Below are positions 11,040 through 22,951 of a DNA stretch of 64,000 nucleotides, piece by piece. How positions within the stretch are numbered: the first letter of the stretch is position 1; the number at the start of each line of letters is the position of its first letter. Both the position numbers and the translations under genes were made by a program. Where the stretch lies: the NCBI GenBank assembly GCA_009761415.1, contig QUOL01000002.1:434001-498000 (forward strand). Direction: 5' to 3'. The notes under the pieces are model-generated. The model had not been told where the DNA came from. It ran no database searches and worked only from the letters and a program-made list of their open reading frames with translations. Source of the DNA: Sarcomyxa edulis (lineage: Eukaryota; Basidiomycota; Agaricomycetes; Agaricales; Mycenaceae).

Positions 11040-11925
11040 GCTGTTGGAACTTCGCAGGCTCGCCACCATGAATCCAGTCGTCCGTCGTGCAGGAATAATG
11101 GACGAAAGGGGGGAAACGCGAATGATGCAGATTTGAAGAGACTCTGAGAGACCCAAGGAAGAAAATCGACGTAGATATGTAGTAAAATGTTGGTAAAATA
11201 CGGATAAATTCGAGTGAGAAAGACTGGATAATGATGGATATCACAGCGATGCTCGCAGAAGGATGCACTCACTTTCAAGAGGACGACTTCTGTCATTTGT
11301 CTTTTCGTCGTTGCCTTGAACAGTCCACGCGCGCAGCGCTTTCAATGAAAACCAACCTAGTCTCTTGGATTACAGAGATGACTCGGAGTTGCATGGCATG
11401 GACGCACCGACAAGCGTCACGATGCGGCTGAAGATAGTACATGTCCTCGGTGTGATGGTAGCGACCTGAGATCCTGGAACCACGTCTGCTTTTGAGCAAG
11501 CGATGCAAATCACGCACTATTGGATTGCGAGACCTCGGGAATGGATGGTTTACAGCATTGATCACATCAGTGATTCTAAGGCCATGCCAGGTACTGAGCG
11601 ACCCGAGGAGAATCGAGTGCAAAGATTGAGAATCTAGCAGTGCGTCGGCCTGGTGAAGGCTGAGTTTGGGCTGACTAAAAATGCCAATGCTATGAACGAG
11701 CATCGAAGATGGTTAACGTAGACCAGATACGTCCCATCTTGTATTCCAACTCAGGAGTCCAGACAAGAAACAACGAGAACAAGCTCGAAGAGTTTATCGT
11801 GATAGTGGCATTAGGTAGCAGGTCGAAAATTCCTCGGCGCTTGATTTCAAGTTGATGCCGCACCGTGGCGCCTTCCCCATGCCTCATGCCACAACTGGCC
11901 TCAACTGGCTCCTTTAGATCAAGTC
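11040..11925. other. Left-arm spacer without a clear right-arm counterpart
   Basis: About 890 bp between repeat copy B and the left F-box gene. The right arm has only about 670 bp in total between its F-box and OYE starts, so much of this is extra sequence. Short antisense frames occur but none has family features. Confidence 0.35.
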
Positions 11926-13711
11926 ATGAGATGGAGAGCAAAGGCAATGGCAAGTGTCCGTATTTCCATATTTACTGCACCTTCGCGAGCTCAAACGGCA
12001 ACCCAGGCGGTGCGGGAGACATCCACTGGTGTCGAATTTCCCCCCGAGATATGGTTACATGTGGCCAAATATCTTCCTTCGGATGCTTTGCAAAGATTGA
12101 GGACTGTGAATCGCGCTCTATACGAAGCTGCAATGGACGATCGCTACAGTCGAATGTACCTGTGCGCTTATGATATGGACACGGCAAGAAACATAGAGCT
12201 AATCAAGTGAGTTCGGGGTGTTTTGTATATAACTTGATGCAATTAACGCTGCCATCTGGAAAAGATACCCATACGTTGCCGGACGAGTTCGGAAGTTCCA
12301 TATCTCACCTTTCACTGTCGAGGATCTTGTCAGCCTGGAGCGAACGTTCCACTTATCGCCCAATAGGGCCAGAAAAGACTCAACAGAACGGCTCTTGGAT
12401 CGTCTGAGACCGCTCTGGTCCTCCTCCAACGATACACAAAATTCAAACCCGAGAATGGACAGTACTGAATCGATGACACGGTCTGTCATGGAGTCTGTTA
12501 AAGGCTTCGTGAACGTGGAAGAATACAACATCAATTGGGGTGGAGATGGTTCCATTCCTTTTGATCTTCCCCTCGTCAACGCTGGATGGCCGGTATTTGG
12601 ACAAAACCTGCGGAGGGTATCTATTCGTTATCCACTAGATCGATTCTCCGCCATGTTCCCTCCAGCCGTCGACCTTAGTAATCTGCACGACTTGAACCTG
12701 GACTACTGCATGCCATCTTCGACTTTCACCGAAGACCCCGCCCCTCTGCTCAAATCGCTAGCTTCTTCCTTGAGTTCCGTCGTGACTATCCGCTCTCTGC
12801 GACTCACGATAGCAACGCGAGTATCGTTCAATGTCTCTCCCTTCTTCACCTCCCTGCCGGTTTTTCCTCGTCTACAGACTTTCTGTATCCAGGTTCCATT
12901 CATACGAGAATGTCTTGCCGACCCGTCCGCACTCGCGGACTTTATCAATAGACATCAACTCACCCTACAACATCTGACATTGAACCTGGATCATCACCAT
13001 GGCTACATGAACGTGCAAGACGAGGTGTTCTACCAGACGGTCTCACCTCTCCTTTCCATTCATCTACTATCTCTCGAGCTCTACATCGGTCTCCTATCAG
13101 CTGATACCGTGTCAAAATGCATAGAACCGTTCTCGAAGACCCTCACATCTCTGGTTCTACTAGAACAAGGCCTTGAATATTACCAAACTCGTCGTATCAT
13201 CTCTACTTTCACCCCGCATAACAGATTGACAGTGCTCGCTCTCTGTGTTTCGAGTTTCACGCCCCTGATCCTTGATCTCCTGGCAGACAATCTACCTTCG
13301 TTGAAGAAGCTGTGCATCACTGCAGTAACGATTGACCCCAAGCCGTTTTATAACGGCACCCGTATCTACACGGAGTGGAAAGATCTAACCAGTCTTTGGA
13401 TCAGTCATTTCAGCCCAAGGCTTGCCGCATGGTCATTGATGATCTACCTCGCAAACTATCGCATACCGACGATCCGGGAGTGCGATGGTCATCCAGTCTG
13501 GGTGAACCGCTGTGAATGCGCCATCATCACGATGGACAGTCTTCGTGACGCGCTGAATGAGTTGGGCGGACCGTGGCAAGATCATGTACGAGATGCTGAC
13601 GACGGTGTTGCATTCAAATTGGCCAGAAGGTTTCAAGTCTTGCCGTATGCCTGTGATGCTCATTGCTTGAAGTTTTATACGCCACCGACGAAGGATGTTC
13701 CTCTTTCTTGA
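11926..13711 (+). CDS. F-box-like protein, left member of inverted pair
   Basis: A two-exon gene of about 540 residues. Exon 1 holds an F-box-like motif (GVEFPPEIWLHVAKYLPSDA, then LQRLRTVNRALYEAAMDDRYS). An intron starts with GTGAGT at 12209. The downstream exon resumes at YPYVAGRVRKFHISPFTVED and runs in frame into the long block RLRPLWSSSN to the stop at 13711. The body consists of leucine-rich segments and the conserved stretch GWPVFGQNLRRVSIRYPLDR. The start is uncertain: 11926 is the first in-frame ATG, but MASVRI a few codons later is equally possible. It is tail-to-tail with its paralogue at 13965-15725, with about 60% identity by eye. The likely role is an SCF-type adaptor with unknown target. 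Confidence 0.75.
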
Positions 13712-13964
13712 GAAGCACTCGTAGGAGGGGTGATCTGTCCTCAAAGTTATGTTTTCTGGCGACGTGCTGTACTTGTATATCAAGTGTACGGTATGTCAGA
13801 TAGTAAACAAAAGTTGCAAGTGCTCAAAATGTATGTTACCTCCCCACTCCAGTATGAAGAGGATAACTTGTATTTCAACGAAGGCATCTTCTCTGATTTG
13901 ATTTATCGTATAAAGAGGTGCTACGGCTGAGTACTGGTATCGTTGAAACAACGAAACATCTATA

Positions 13965-15725
13965 CTAGTCTTCAAGAGAAAGAGGTACATACTTCATCGG
14001 TCGAGTCAAGTACCTCAAGCAATGAGTATTGCAAGCATACGGCACAATTTGATACCTTCGCGCGACTGTATCATCACGAGCCCGTCCAAAAGACTTGTTC
14101 AACACATCGCGAAGACTGTCAATTTTGAGGATGGCGCAGTCACAACGATTTGTCCAAACAGGATGACCATCGCACTCTCGAATCGTCGGTATACAATGAT
14201 CTGCGAGGTAGATCGTCAACGACCATGCTGCCAGTCTTGAGTCGACGCGACCAATCCAAAGGCTGGTCAAGTCTTTCCACTCCTTGTATACACGGGCGGT
14301 GTTCCGGAACTTCGAATTCTCCTTGTCGATGACTGCAGCAGTGAGGCAGAGCTTCTTCAACGAAGGTAAGTTAACTGAAAGGAGATCCAGAACCTCCGGG
14401 GTGACCTCGTATACACCGATAGTGAGCACTGTTAACCTGTCGTGCGGGGCTCGATCAAGGAAAGCCGTAACGATCAGCTGGAATTGATCGTATGCGAGGC
14501 ATCGTCCCAGTAGTACGAGAGATGTGAGGGTTTGAGAGAATGGTTCTATGCATTTCAATGCGGCTTCGGCGGAGAGGCGGCCCAGGTACAGCTCGAGAGA
14601 CAGCAAATTGAAGGAGACGACTGATGAAATCGTATGACAGAAAACGACATCTTGCGTGTTGAGAGAAGGAGGATGGTTCGGGTTCAATGATAGATGTTGG
14701 AGAGTTGAACGATGCCTGTTGATGACTTGAGAGAGTGCAGACGGGTCGACGAGGCAGTGCTGTTTGAACGGAACCTGAATACAGAGAGTGTGTAGACGAG
14801 GAAAGACCTGGAGGGCGCGAAAGAAGGGAGATATGTCGAACGGTACCCGTAGTTCTGCTGTAAGTCGAAGAGAGCGGATGCTCGTCATCGTGTGCAAGGA
14901 AGAACCTAACGCTTCGAGCAGTGGGGCAACGTCTTCGTTATCGACATTGTGAGAAAATGGGATGAAATATTCCATGTCTAATGTGTCCAGATTCTTGAGG
15001 TCGACGGGTGGAGGGAACATGGCGGAGAATCGATCTAGTGGATAACGAATCGATATCCTCCGCAGGTTCTGTCCAAAGGCGGGCCATCCAGCGTTGATAA
15101 GGGGAATATCGAAAGGATAGGCCCCGGGACTATCTTCGTCCCAGTAGATAGTGTATTCTTCTACATTTAAAAGGCCTTTGATAGACTCCGTGACAAGCTG
15201 GGTCAGTGATTCAGTGCTTTCCCTCTGAGCCGTCTCTGGATGTTTGTGATCCTGTATCATGTTGGAAGACCAGAGTGGTCTCAGGTGATGAAAGAGCTTT
15301 TCTTCGAAGCACCTTTCTGAGCTATCGGGCGATGATGAGAACATCGACTCTAAAAAAGCAAAATCCTCGACGGCCAAAGGTGAGATATGCAAGACGCGGA
15401 CTCGTCTAGCAACCGAGGGATTCCTTGTCAAATGGCCTTGTCAACCACGCTAGCCTGGATCGAAACTTTGGACTTACTCGATGAGGACCATGTTTCTAAG
15501 CAAATCTTTACTGTACGGGCACAATTCCATTTGACTGTAACGATCGTCCATGGCAGCTTCGTATAGAGCGTGATTCAAGGTCCTCAATCTCTGCAGAGAC
15601 TCTGAAGGAAGATAATGGGCGATGTGTAACCATATCTCGGGTGGAAAGTAGACACCAGTGGCTGGCCAGACCCTTGTCTGAACTTTATGGTTAGCTCGTG
15701 AGTATTGATTGATTGTGATATACAA
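13965..15725 (-). CDS. F-box-like protein, right member of inverted pair
   Basis: Paralogue of the left F-box gene with the same exon plan. Exon 1 has the F-box-like motif (GVYFPPEIWLHIAHYLPSES, LQRLRTLNHALYEAAMDDRYS). A GTAAGT intron follows near 15476, and exon 2 starts NPSVARRVRVLHISPLAVED. Shared blocks include FGQNLRRISIRYPLDRFSAM, KEWKDLTSLWI, IPTIRECDGHPVW and the C-terminal YVPLSLED. Both copies are open throughout, so both may be expressed. The start at 15725 is the first ATG of the open block; an extra 5' exon cannot be excluded because ATGTCAACGGCAAG lies just upstream. Confidence 0.75.
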
Positions 15726-16397
15726 ATACTTGCCGTTGACATTACTCTCCGTCTTCGTCCTCGGATGTCCCTGAGGTTACAGGTGCTTATAGATTGAAGT
15801 CCAATGGAGAGAACTAGAAGATATAGAAGCTAGTCAGTGGCCTAGGTAACAGGACTAGTGCAAGCACGGTTTGAGCACGGTCGCGGTCGAAGCAAAGGTG
15901 GGGCTGTGCTCCTCCCATTCAAAACTGTTCGTGAACATGTGATCATCTTTCACTCTGCAATCCGAATTCATTCTCAAGATTCGAGTAAGTCGTGCATCTT
16001 CCAAGGTTCAACGAAGTTGCTGACTGGACCAGTTGGCGTGCAGTGGTCGAGTAATCCTGAATCACTTTTAGTGCAACGTTCAACACATGTCTTGGCAGAC
16101 TCATAATCAGACTTTTGTTCTCGACCGCAGACTCCAGAGTTAGTAGCTCGAATTGATAGATTCGCTGTGCTTGATCAGCTTACTTACTCATTGAAGAACT
16201 CGCAGAACTTGAGAAGCACGGTGGGTCCGGGCAACTGATCAATATCCCAATCAACTCGACATGTTAGCCGTTACGGTCATGGCCGAACGTGACCAAACGC
16301 GTGAATCAGCTCTTTCTCAGGCGCGTTCATCCTGGTTATAATTAGACACTGACCAATTCCTCCAGAAAATCGTTTCCTATAAGATGGGGTCGTTCCA

Positions 16398-17789
16398 ATG
16401 GCTTTGACTTCATCTCGCCTCAAATTTTCTCAGCATCTATCAGCTCAAATCCTACAGATTCGCATGTCTACCTCAGAATACAAACTATTCCAACCCATCA
16501 CCGTTGGCGACCTCACTCTGAACCACCGTGTGGTTCTCGCTCCCCTTACGCGGTTCCGAAACGACACTGACCACGTCCCTCTTCCTCCTGCTGCCGAGTA
16601 TTACGCTCAACGTGCAAGCGTTCCTGGGACTTTGATGATCACGGAAGCTACATTCATCGCCGCCAAAGCTGGCGGCTTTTCGAATGCTCCTGGGATCTAC
16701 ACGCCGGAGCAAGTGGAGGCGTGGAGGAAGGTCAGTCGTATCGTTAGGTTTCATCCGTTCATCTTTGATGACCGATTTCACATAGATTGTTGATGGCGTT
16801 CACGCCAAGGGTTCATTCATATACCTTCAACTCTGGGCTCTCGGTCGCGGGGCATACCCTGCGGACCTAGCGAAGGAGGATCCATCCTTCCCATTTGTAT
16901 CTGCCTCTTCCATCAAGCTGGCAGCCGACACAACCTCTGTGCCACTCCACGCCCTTACCATTCCCGAGATCAAAGAATACGTCCAGCTTTACGCGAAGGC
17001 TGCTGCTACTGCAGTCTATGAAGCAGGATTCGACGGCGTAGAAGTACATTCTGCCAATGGTTTTCTTCTGGACCAGTTTGTGCAAGATGTGAGCAACCAT
17101 CGGACCGACGATTACGGGGGGAGTATAGAGAACCGAACTAGATTCACTCTCGAGGTCGTCGATGCAGTCTCCAAGGCTGTCGGTGAAAAGAAGACAGGTG
17201 TCCGGATTAGCCCGTGGAATCGCTGGCAAGGTGAGCCTCGACTTTGTGTGGCACAAGATGGAAGCCCCCGCTGACTCGGATATTCTTTAGACATGGGTAT
17301 GGCTGATCCCAGACCAACTTTCTCTCATATCGCCACCGCGTTACGCGACCGTTACCCCAACTTGGCATATCTTCATGTTGCGGAGCAGCGTATCAACGGT
17401 CCAGCAGCTAGTGATAATCAGCCCTCCGAGGAAGAGTCGAACGATTTCCTGCGAGAAATCTGGGGTGGCAGACCATACATAAGTGCTGGTGGACACACGA
17501 GACAGACAGGGATAGAGGGAGCGGAGAAGGGTGATTTAGTTGCTTACGGTCGTGCATTCATCGCGAATGTGAGGCTTTGAACTTTTTTTCCTTCGCGAGT
17601 GGCAATACTGATACCGTTGGTACTCCTCAGCCTGATCTTCCTTTCCGGCTTCAACACGATATACCATTGACTGTGGGGGACAGGGAAACCTATTACGCTC
17701 CGGGAAGCATCGATCCCGTGGGTTATACCTCGTATCCTTTTTCTAAAGAGTTTTTGGAGACTTACGACTCGGGGGCCAAGGCAAACTGA
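16398..17789 (+). CDS. Old Yellow Enzyme family NADH:flavin oxidoreductase
   Basis: An FMN-dependent ene-reductase-type TIM barrel of about 400 residues in four exons. The N-terminal part has the family signature ITVGDLTLNHRVVLAPLTR, followed by the exon starting VDGVHAKGSFIYLQLWALGR. The substrate-binding His and Asn appear in VEVHSANGFLLDQF, followed by NHRTDDYGGSIENRTRF. The C-terminal part has AGGHTRQTGIEGAEKGDLVAYGRAF. The residue matching yeast OYE1 Tyr196, normally the proton donor, is Phe here (NGF instead of NGY). That may limit enone reduction. Introns are near 16732, 17230 and 17568. Fungal relatives reduce activated alkenes; some act in alkaloid pathways, but no such cluster is visible. 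The upstream 450 bp is duplicated in the left arm. Confidence 0.9.
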
Positions 17790-18035
17790 GCCACTGCAGG
17801 CTATCGGCTACTACTTACTACACTAGATGACATTTTCTCTCGCATTACTTAGAATATATTAGTCTACTTCCCGATATAATACTCATCATATAATTTTAAA
17901 TGTAATCGTCTTTATTTTTGTAGAAATGTCAAAGAAATCCGGCTTGGTTTACGCCGAACCGTCCTAAGCGCATCCTTCATCCTCCCAACATCCTCCTCGT
18001 CAATATATCGAGTTGCCTTAGAGTGAGCGAGGATT

Positions 18036-18155
18036 TGGGTTCAACAACAGGTTGGGCTCTATTCGCTCTCTTGTCCGTCACGGGGACAAGACTCATGGGT
18101 TCAACAACAGGTTGGGCTCTATTCGCTCTCTTGTCCGTCACGGGGACAAGACTCA
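18036..18155 (+). repeat. Tandem 60-bp direct duplication
   Basis: Two identical, directly adjacent 60-bp units (18036-18095 and 18096-18155). Each starts TGGGTTCAACAACAGG and ends GGGGACAAGACTCA. The unit is a multiple of three, and on the minus strand one frame stays open through both, giving a 20-residue repeat containing VPVTDKRANRAQPVVEP. I could not tie this to a complete gene. Nearby, CTGCGAGCGAGTGCGTGAGA also occurs twice (about 18295 and 18357). Confidence 0.9.
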
Positions 18156-18560
18156 AGCCAGCGACAGTAAGCTAAGTAAGAAACAGAATGGAACAAGTAA
18201 AGTAAGTGTAGTGTGAGTAATCAAAGTAAGAATAAAAAGGGACGGAGGGTGGGGTCTAAAAATGTGTCGTCGGGGCGACGAGTAAAAACGCGGTCTGCGA
18301 GCGAGTGCGTGAGACCTCCGGATAGTAAGAGGGAGAGGAAAAGAGAAAGTACTGACCTGCGAGCGAGTGCGTGAGACGAAGAAGTCCCAACGCACTGCTG
18401 CAGGAATTAGAGAAATTTTACCAACTCCGACGAACTCCGTCGAAGTTGTGGCGGCCCGTTCATTGACCCACTGTAGTTACTCCACCTCCCAAACTACACT
18501 ATCCATCTTCATCTTCAACGCTTCGACCCTCAACCCCAATTGACCTCAACATCTACCTCC

Positions 18561-19998
18561 ATGAGCCGCCGAATTCGAAAAGTGCTATCTGTTCTACGCG
18601 CTGCCAGACCTTGGTCAATATGGATCTTGCTCGCCACTATGATCTCGTTCCTTCGCTGGATACACCACGATCAAGACCGCGACAGCCAGTCGTCCGCCTT
18701 ATCGCTGAGCTTCGAGACTGTCGATAAAATTCTCGAGACTGCTCTCTCAACTGCTCTTTCAGGCGAAACCAAAGTCCGTGCTAGCGGCCCATCGATAGAA
18801 GACATTCAAACTATCCAAGAGTCTTTGAGATGCTTTGTAGAAGGAGGTACATGGACCACCACGAATACGCTGCTACCATCGTCAAGATCCCCACAAAATC
18901 CAAAAGGCTTTAGTGTACTCAAGACTCCAATATATGTTCCCGAACAGTCCTGTTTTCCATTTACGAATCCTCATATCTGCTCTCTCCTCCCTGCCAAGAA
19001 AATCCTAATGGTTGGCCCCGAAACAACATTTCATCTACACACGCTATGGCTCCATTCTCTCGAGATCCACGAAAATCGGTCGCATACTTGTCTAGGACCT
19101 GAATTCTGTACGTTCCACCACATATGCCAACCCCCTGCTCCAAACCTGATGGACGTGGATACCGCTGATACACCCGAGCGAAACAAGAAATTACCCCGCG
19201 ACTCAGACCTCGTCGCGTCTGGTTCTGCGATACTAAGATACATACAATCCACGTCTCTTCTTGCTGTGCCGGATCCAAGTGCCGACGCGTATGTGCTTCC
19301 AAGGGTAGACCCGATGACGGGCGTGAGGGAGAAGAACACGTACTGGCTAAATCAGGCGAGGCGGGCTGATGTCGTTATCTTGAATCGAGGACCTATTCCG
19401 GCGCCTGCTTCGACTTGGACCGGAGACGCAGCAGGAAACTGGTCGTTTGTCGAACACGTACCTCTCGAACTGCCAGATTCGACTTTTCCAGGCCTAGGCG
19501 GAAGTATCATCAACGCTGCAGTTCACAGCACGATCAGAACGTTTTTGCCCGATATACTTCGGACCCTCCATACTATTCAGATGGACCCGGCGATACGATC
19601 CAAAACCCTCATATGGCATGGGAGTTGGTACATGTTGCCAGATTGTTCAAGAGGCGTGCAACGTGCGGGCGAGAACATCTTTAACGTGGCAACTGATCCT
19701 TGGAGTCTCTATTATAACGCGCAAGGTCAGTCACTCGTGTATCGCCGTATCGAACGATTGCTCATCCACGATGTCAGTATACATGCAGAACTATCTTCTG
19801 CAGATTCTTCTCCCGCAGCATGGTGTCGTCTTCCTCCCGCAAAACATCCCTGTATCTCCCTTTGCTCCGGACAGACCTTCCGTTCACAGCGACCGACCTG
19901 TTGATTGTATCCGACATCCTTTTGGAACTGCTAATGGTAGAGCGATGGAGGCTGTGTTCTCAGGAGGGCTTGCGGGAATTTTAGGAGCATTGCAATAG
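18561..19998 (+). CDS. Type II membrane-anchored protein, possibly PC-esterase/TBL-like
   Basis: A two-exon gene of about 460 residues. It starts MSRRIRKVLS and has one N-terminal membrane segment (about residues 15-30, WSIWILLATMISFL). The large luminal or extracellular part contains conserved-looking Cys-rich text (CLGPEFCTFHHICQPP), KILMVGPETTFHLHTLWLHS, and ADVVILNRGPIPAPA. The intron begins with the GTCAGT just after YYNAQ and ends before the exon YMQNYLLQILLPQHGVVFLP, which gives a clean C-terminus (GGLAGILGALQ). The blocks resemble the Asp-rich and GDS-like parts of PC-esterase families, but a catalytic triad is not proven. A relic with the same RGPIPA block lies near 54.9 kb. Confidence 0.6.
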
Positions 19999-20065
19999 CA
20001 TAGTCAAGAGTTCAATACATCAGATATAAACGTACATCAGAAATACATATGATTATCGTTTTCTT

Positions 20066-20765
20066 TCATGCATCGTAACCTGGAGGGTTATCAACTGGAG
20101 TACTACTGCTACCCACCAAGGATGTCGAGCTCGAGCTGGTGGTCACTGCTGGCGACGTATATACGGCTGTGAGAATAGAAAGTGAGCAGATTGATTACAA
20201 GAACTCAAAGTGTCGTATACGCACGCAGTCCTTCCTCGTCCTCCAACAGCGCCTGCCTCTTCATATATATCGCCTTCTCACGCGTCTTCTCCAAGGTCCC
20301 AACGAACTCGAACATCCCTCGATCCTTGAACCTGATTTCAACGGCAGTTCCATCCGTCAACCCACCATCAGCCGATGGCTTGACCTCGAAAGCGAGGTAA
20401 TTCTGACCAAAATACGGTTGTTCGAATTTAGTCGATAGGATCGAGTGCAAGGGCACAGAGAGTGAATCAAAGGAACTTCCAGCGGTGGGCGTTGTGAAGA
20501 TCAGCTAAGTATGTAGATGCAGAATCCAAAGACTCGGAGATGAGAATGGAATATTGGATTGTGGGGTTTATGAGGAGGGGCGCACCCGTTGATCTGTGAG
20601 CCAGATGCGACCCATCTCCTTGTATTTCGAGCCAGGACCGCTGGCAGTTGGGCCAGGAACAGTGAGAATGAGTTCTACACCAGAATCTACTGTGGTTATC
20701 GTCGTTTCGTGGGGTAATGGTACTGGAGAGCGGGTAGAGTTGAGCATCGCCCAGTTTAACGCCAT
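20066..20765 (-). CDS. WBP2/GRAM-like small protein with PPxY motif
   Basis: A three-exon gene of about 180 residues starting MALNWAMLNSTRSPVPLP. The first exon ends KEMGRIWLTDQR and splices to LIFTTPTAGSSFDSLSVPLH. The next block is FEQPYFGQNYLAFEVKPSAD followed by EIRFKDRGMFEF. This matches the UPF0664/WBP2-type fold related to GRAM domains. The last exon adds a Ser-rich tail ending in PPGY, the kind of PPxY motif that binds WW domains, as in human WBP2. The likely role is a cytoplasmic or membrane-associated adaptor, perhaps for a Rsp5-type ubiquitin ligase (inferred). The minus-strand ends are well defined by the splice joins. Confidence 0.75.
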
Positions 20766-21007
20766 GATGGTATGAAGCAAGTTCGAACGCGTGACTTGGA
20801 GGCAGACTTACGCCACCTTTCAAAATCCAAATATACTGGTACAGGGAAATCGATGGATTTTGCCTGAACAGCTATAATACAAGCAATACGTGCGATACGT
20901 AGGTATGCAGTCGTATGAGGGGGGACCAAGCATTTTAGCAATGCTCGACACTTTGCCCTACCTCATTTCCTGTTTGTATTGACAGCAACACCGTGCCAAC
21001 AACGACA

Positions 21008-21852
21008 TGATATCTCGACAATTCCTACAGGCGGCTCATCATGACCCCTTCTCGTTCATTCGATTCGACGATTCGCTGCCAATCCAACCCCCAGAAGTCA
21101 AACGACTTAGTCTCGTCACCGGCCCTTCGGCCTCCCGGGAACTCATCGTAAAGATGCTCGAGCCGCGATGCCAGTGAACACACGTGGGTCCAGGGATGGC
21201 GTGTACAGTGAAGCTTCTCCGAGAGGTCACTTTAGATACTAGCGTTGGTATGAAACTCTCCTCTCGGAATTGAAAGAACATATTTAGAAATCTCGTGAGT
21301 TACAGTTTCCTTGCGGCTGAACTAGAGAGATCGTGATGGCAGCCTTTTGGCTTGTCCGAATGGCGAGACTTACTTTGAGCCGTTTCCTTTATGCCGGCGT
21401 CTTCTCCGTGAGCCTGTCCACCTACATGATGACACGTATCTTTGCTATGACCAAACAGACTTGTCGCCGTGGGCCAAATTTGGGATGTCTGCAGTTTGGG
21501 TGCCCAAGAAGAAAGAGGTCGTCCGTCGGCAGATGCTTTCTGAAACGTGACAGATACTTTGACGATCCTCCGTTCCATTACCCCGTTCCAATAAACCCTC
21601 GTGGTCAGACGTCGGGTGTCGCAATGCAGTCACACGACAACACCTTCGTCGACATTGATCAGAGAAATGAAGACGTGTGAGTTGTCTTCTCGTAGTCAAG
21701 TATTCCATCCATGTCGGGAAGCTCGATGAGTCAGGTCTACATCCGACAGTCCCAAGTGGCTCTAGAATCCCGAAGACCATTGGCACGCCCCGGAGGCCTG
21801 TGTGCAACATGATCGACTTGGGAACGAGTGACCGGTCAGTACACCACTGACC
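21008..21852 (+). CDS. Hypothetical multi-exon protein, possibly decayed
   Basis: I do not recognise this gene. Several short blocks look coding: AHHDPFSFIRFDDSLPIQPP followed by EVKRLSLVTGPSASRELIVK, then MACTVKLLREVTLDTSV, then ETYFEPFPLCRRLLREPVHL with YDQTDLSPWAKFGMSAVWVP, then YFDDPPFHYPVPINPRGQTS, and a last block KLDESGLHPTVPSGSRIPKT ending GTSDRSVHH. They lie in order on the plus strand with plausible GT/AG joins between most. I could not find a clean join between the KKKE and YFDD blocks, so the gene may be damaged. It is bordered downstream by the minus-strand repeat element. Confidence 0.4.
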
Positions 21853-22293
21853 TTCACCAGACCGGGTGATCTTCACCCTTCTGGCTTTACAAACAGTGAG
21901 AAGGGTAGCGCATGACGCCCGGGCTGCCAGAATACAGTCTAGGCGGTGAAACGCGGATAAAGCTAGAAGAGTACAAGGTCAACAGGACCGTGCGCACGAA
22001 TAGAGGACAGCAGCGAAGAGCACAGGAGTCGTGCGATGCTTGAAGTGTACGTAGAACACGTATACAGAACGACGAGCTTGTCGAAAGTGTCAAGGATTGA
22101 CCCAGCCAGAGAGCCTCGAGGAGATCCACAAGATACGAAGGTCAATGGACATGGCGGACCTGACATGCATAATAGACGTGATTGCGCAGAGCATCGCGTG
22201 GGTGAGGATGTCCTGGATGACGGAGATCCAGCGGGCACGATCAACACAGGCGCGAGACAACGGGATGATAGTCAGTGTTCGCCCATGATGAGC

Positions 22294-22379
22294 CTGCGAA
22301 CGACATATAAGCTTGTTAGTATGTCTCGATGCAGCGAAAAGAAGAGGTGAAGTGACTCACGGGAGTACCGTAAACCCCC
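22294..22379 (-). other. Predicted intron with donor hairpin (left copy)
   Basis: A 67-nt intron (22294-22360) with donor GTGAGT, branch-like TACTAACAAGCTTATA and acceptor TTCGCAG. The preceding hairpin GGGGGT/ACTCCC (22361-22379) has one G.U pair on the minus strand that would be an A-C mismatch on the plus strand. Confidence 0.6.
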
Positions 22380-22951
22380 TTTACAACCGACATGTACAAG
22401 AGATCGGAGAATGAACATACGCATAATCAGTCCATGATGACAACACGCAAGGCCCAGGTCAAATCAAAGAAACGACAACAACACAGATAGTGGACCAGAA
22501 CCTAGACCATCCGAGATTGATAGAAGCCGACAGCCCGAAAGCCCGACCAAGCCAGAGACGGTACAAATGACCCGCAAAGCAGCCCGCAAGAGCTAGAGAT
22601 TGGAGCAACAATCGATCCCCAGGAGAAAGACCAAGAGAGACATGAAAGCACACACACGCAAGGAATGGTCCAGCCCGAGGAAGTGAAACCTACGACGATC
22701 CGATATCGATAGACCAGCGCCATCGAGGGACCCCATGGAAGCCAAAGAGTTGCCAGAATCGGAGAAGACCAGCGATACACGCCACTAGACAATATAGTGC
22801 GAGCACAATTCGCACTGCAACACGTTTAGTGTGCAAAAAATAATGCACCCAAAGGAGGGCGAGTACAAGTAATGGCATCTAATGAGACAGCGTGCACGGG
22901 CAACCTCGTTCCGTAGGACGATGAGAGGGCAATTGACCTTCCACGATAGAC

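Noticed and set aside
18153..18395. 80-codon minus-strand frame (MRWDFFVSRTRSQ...)
   Set aside because: It reads across what look like intron sequences and has only Ser/Pro/Leu-rich text; kept only as a hint of transcription near the tandem repeat.
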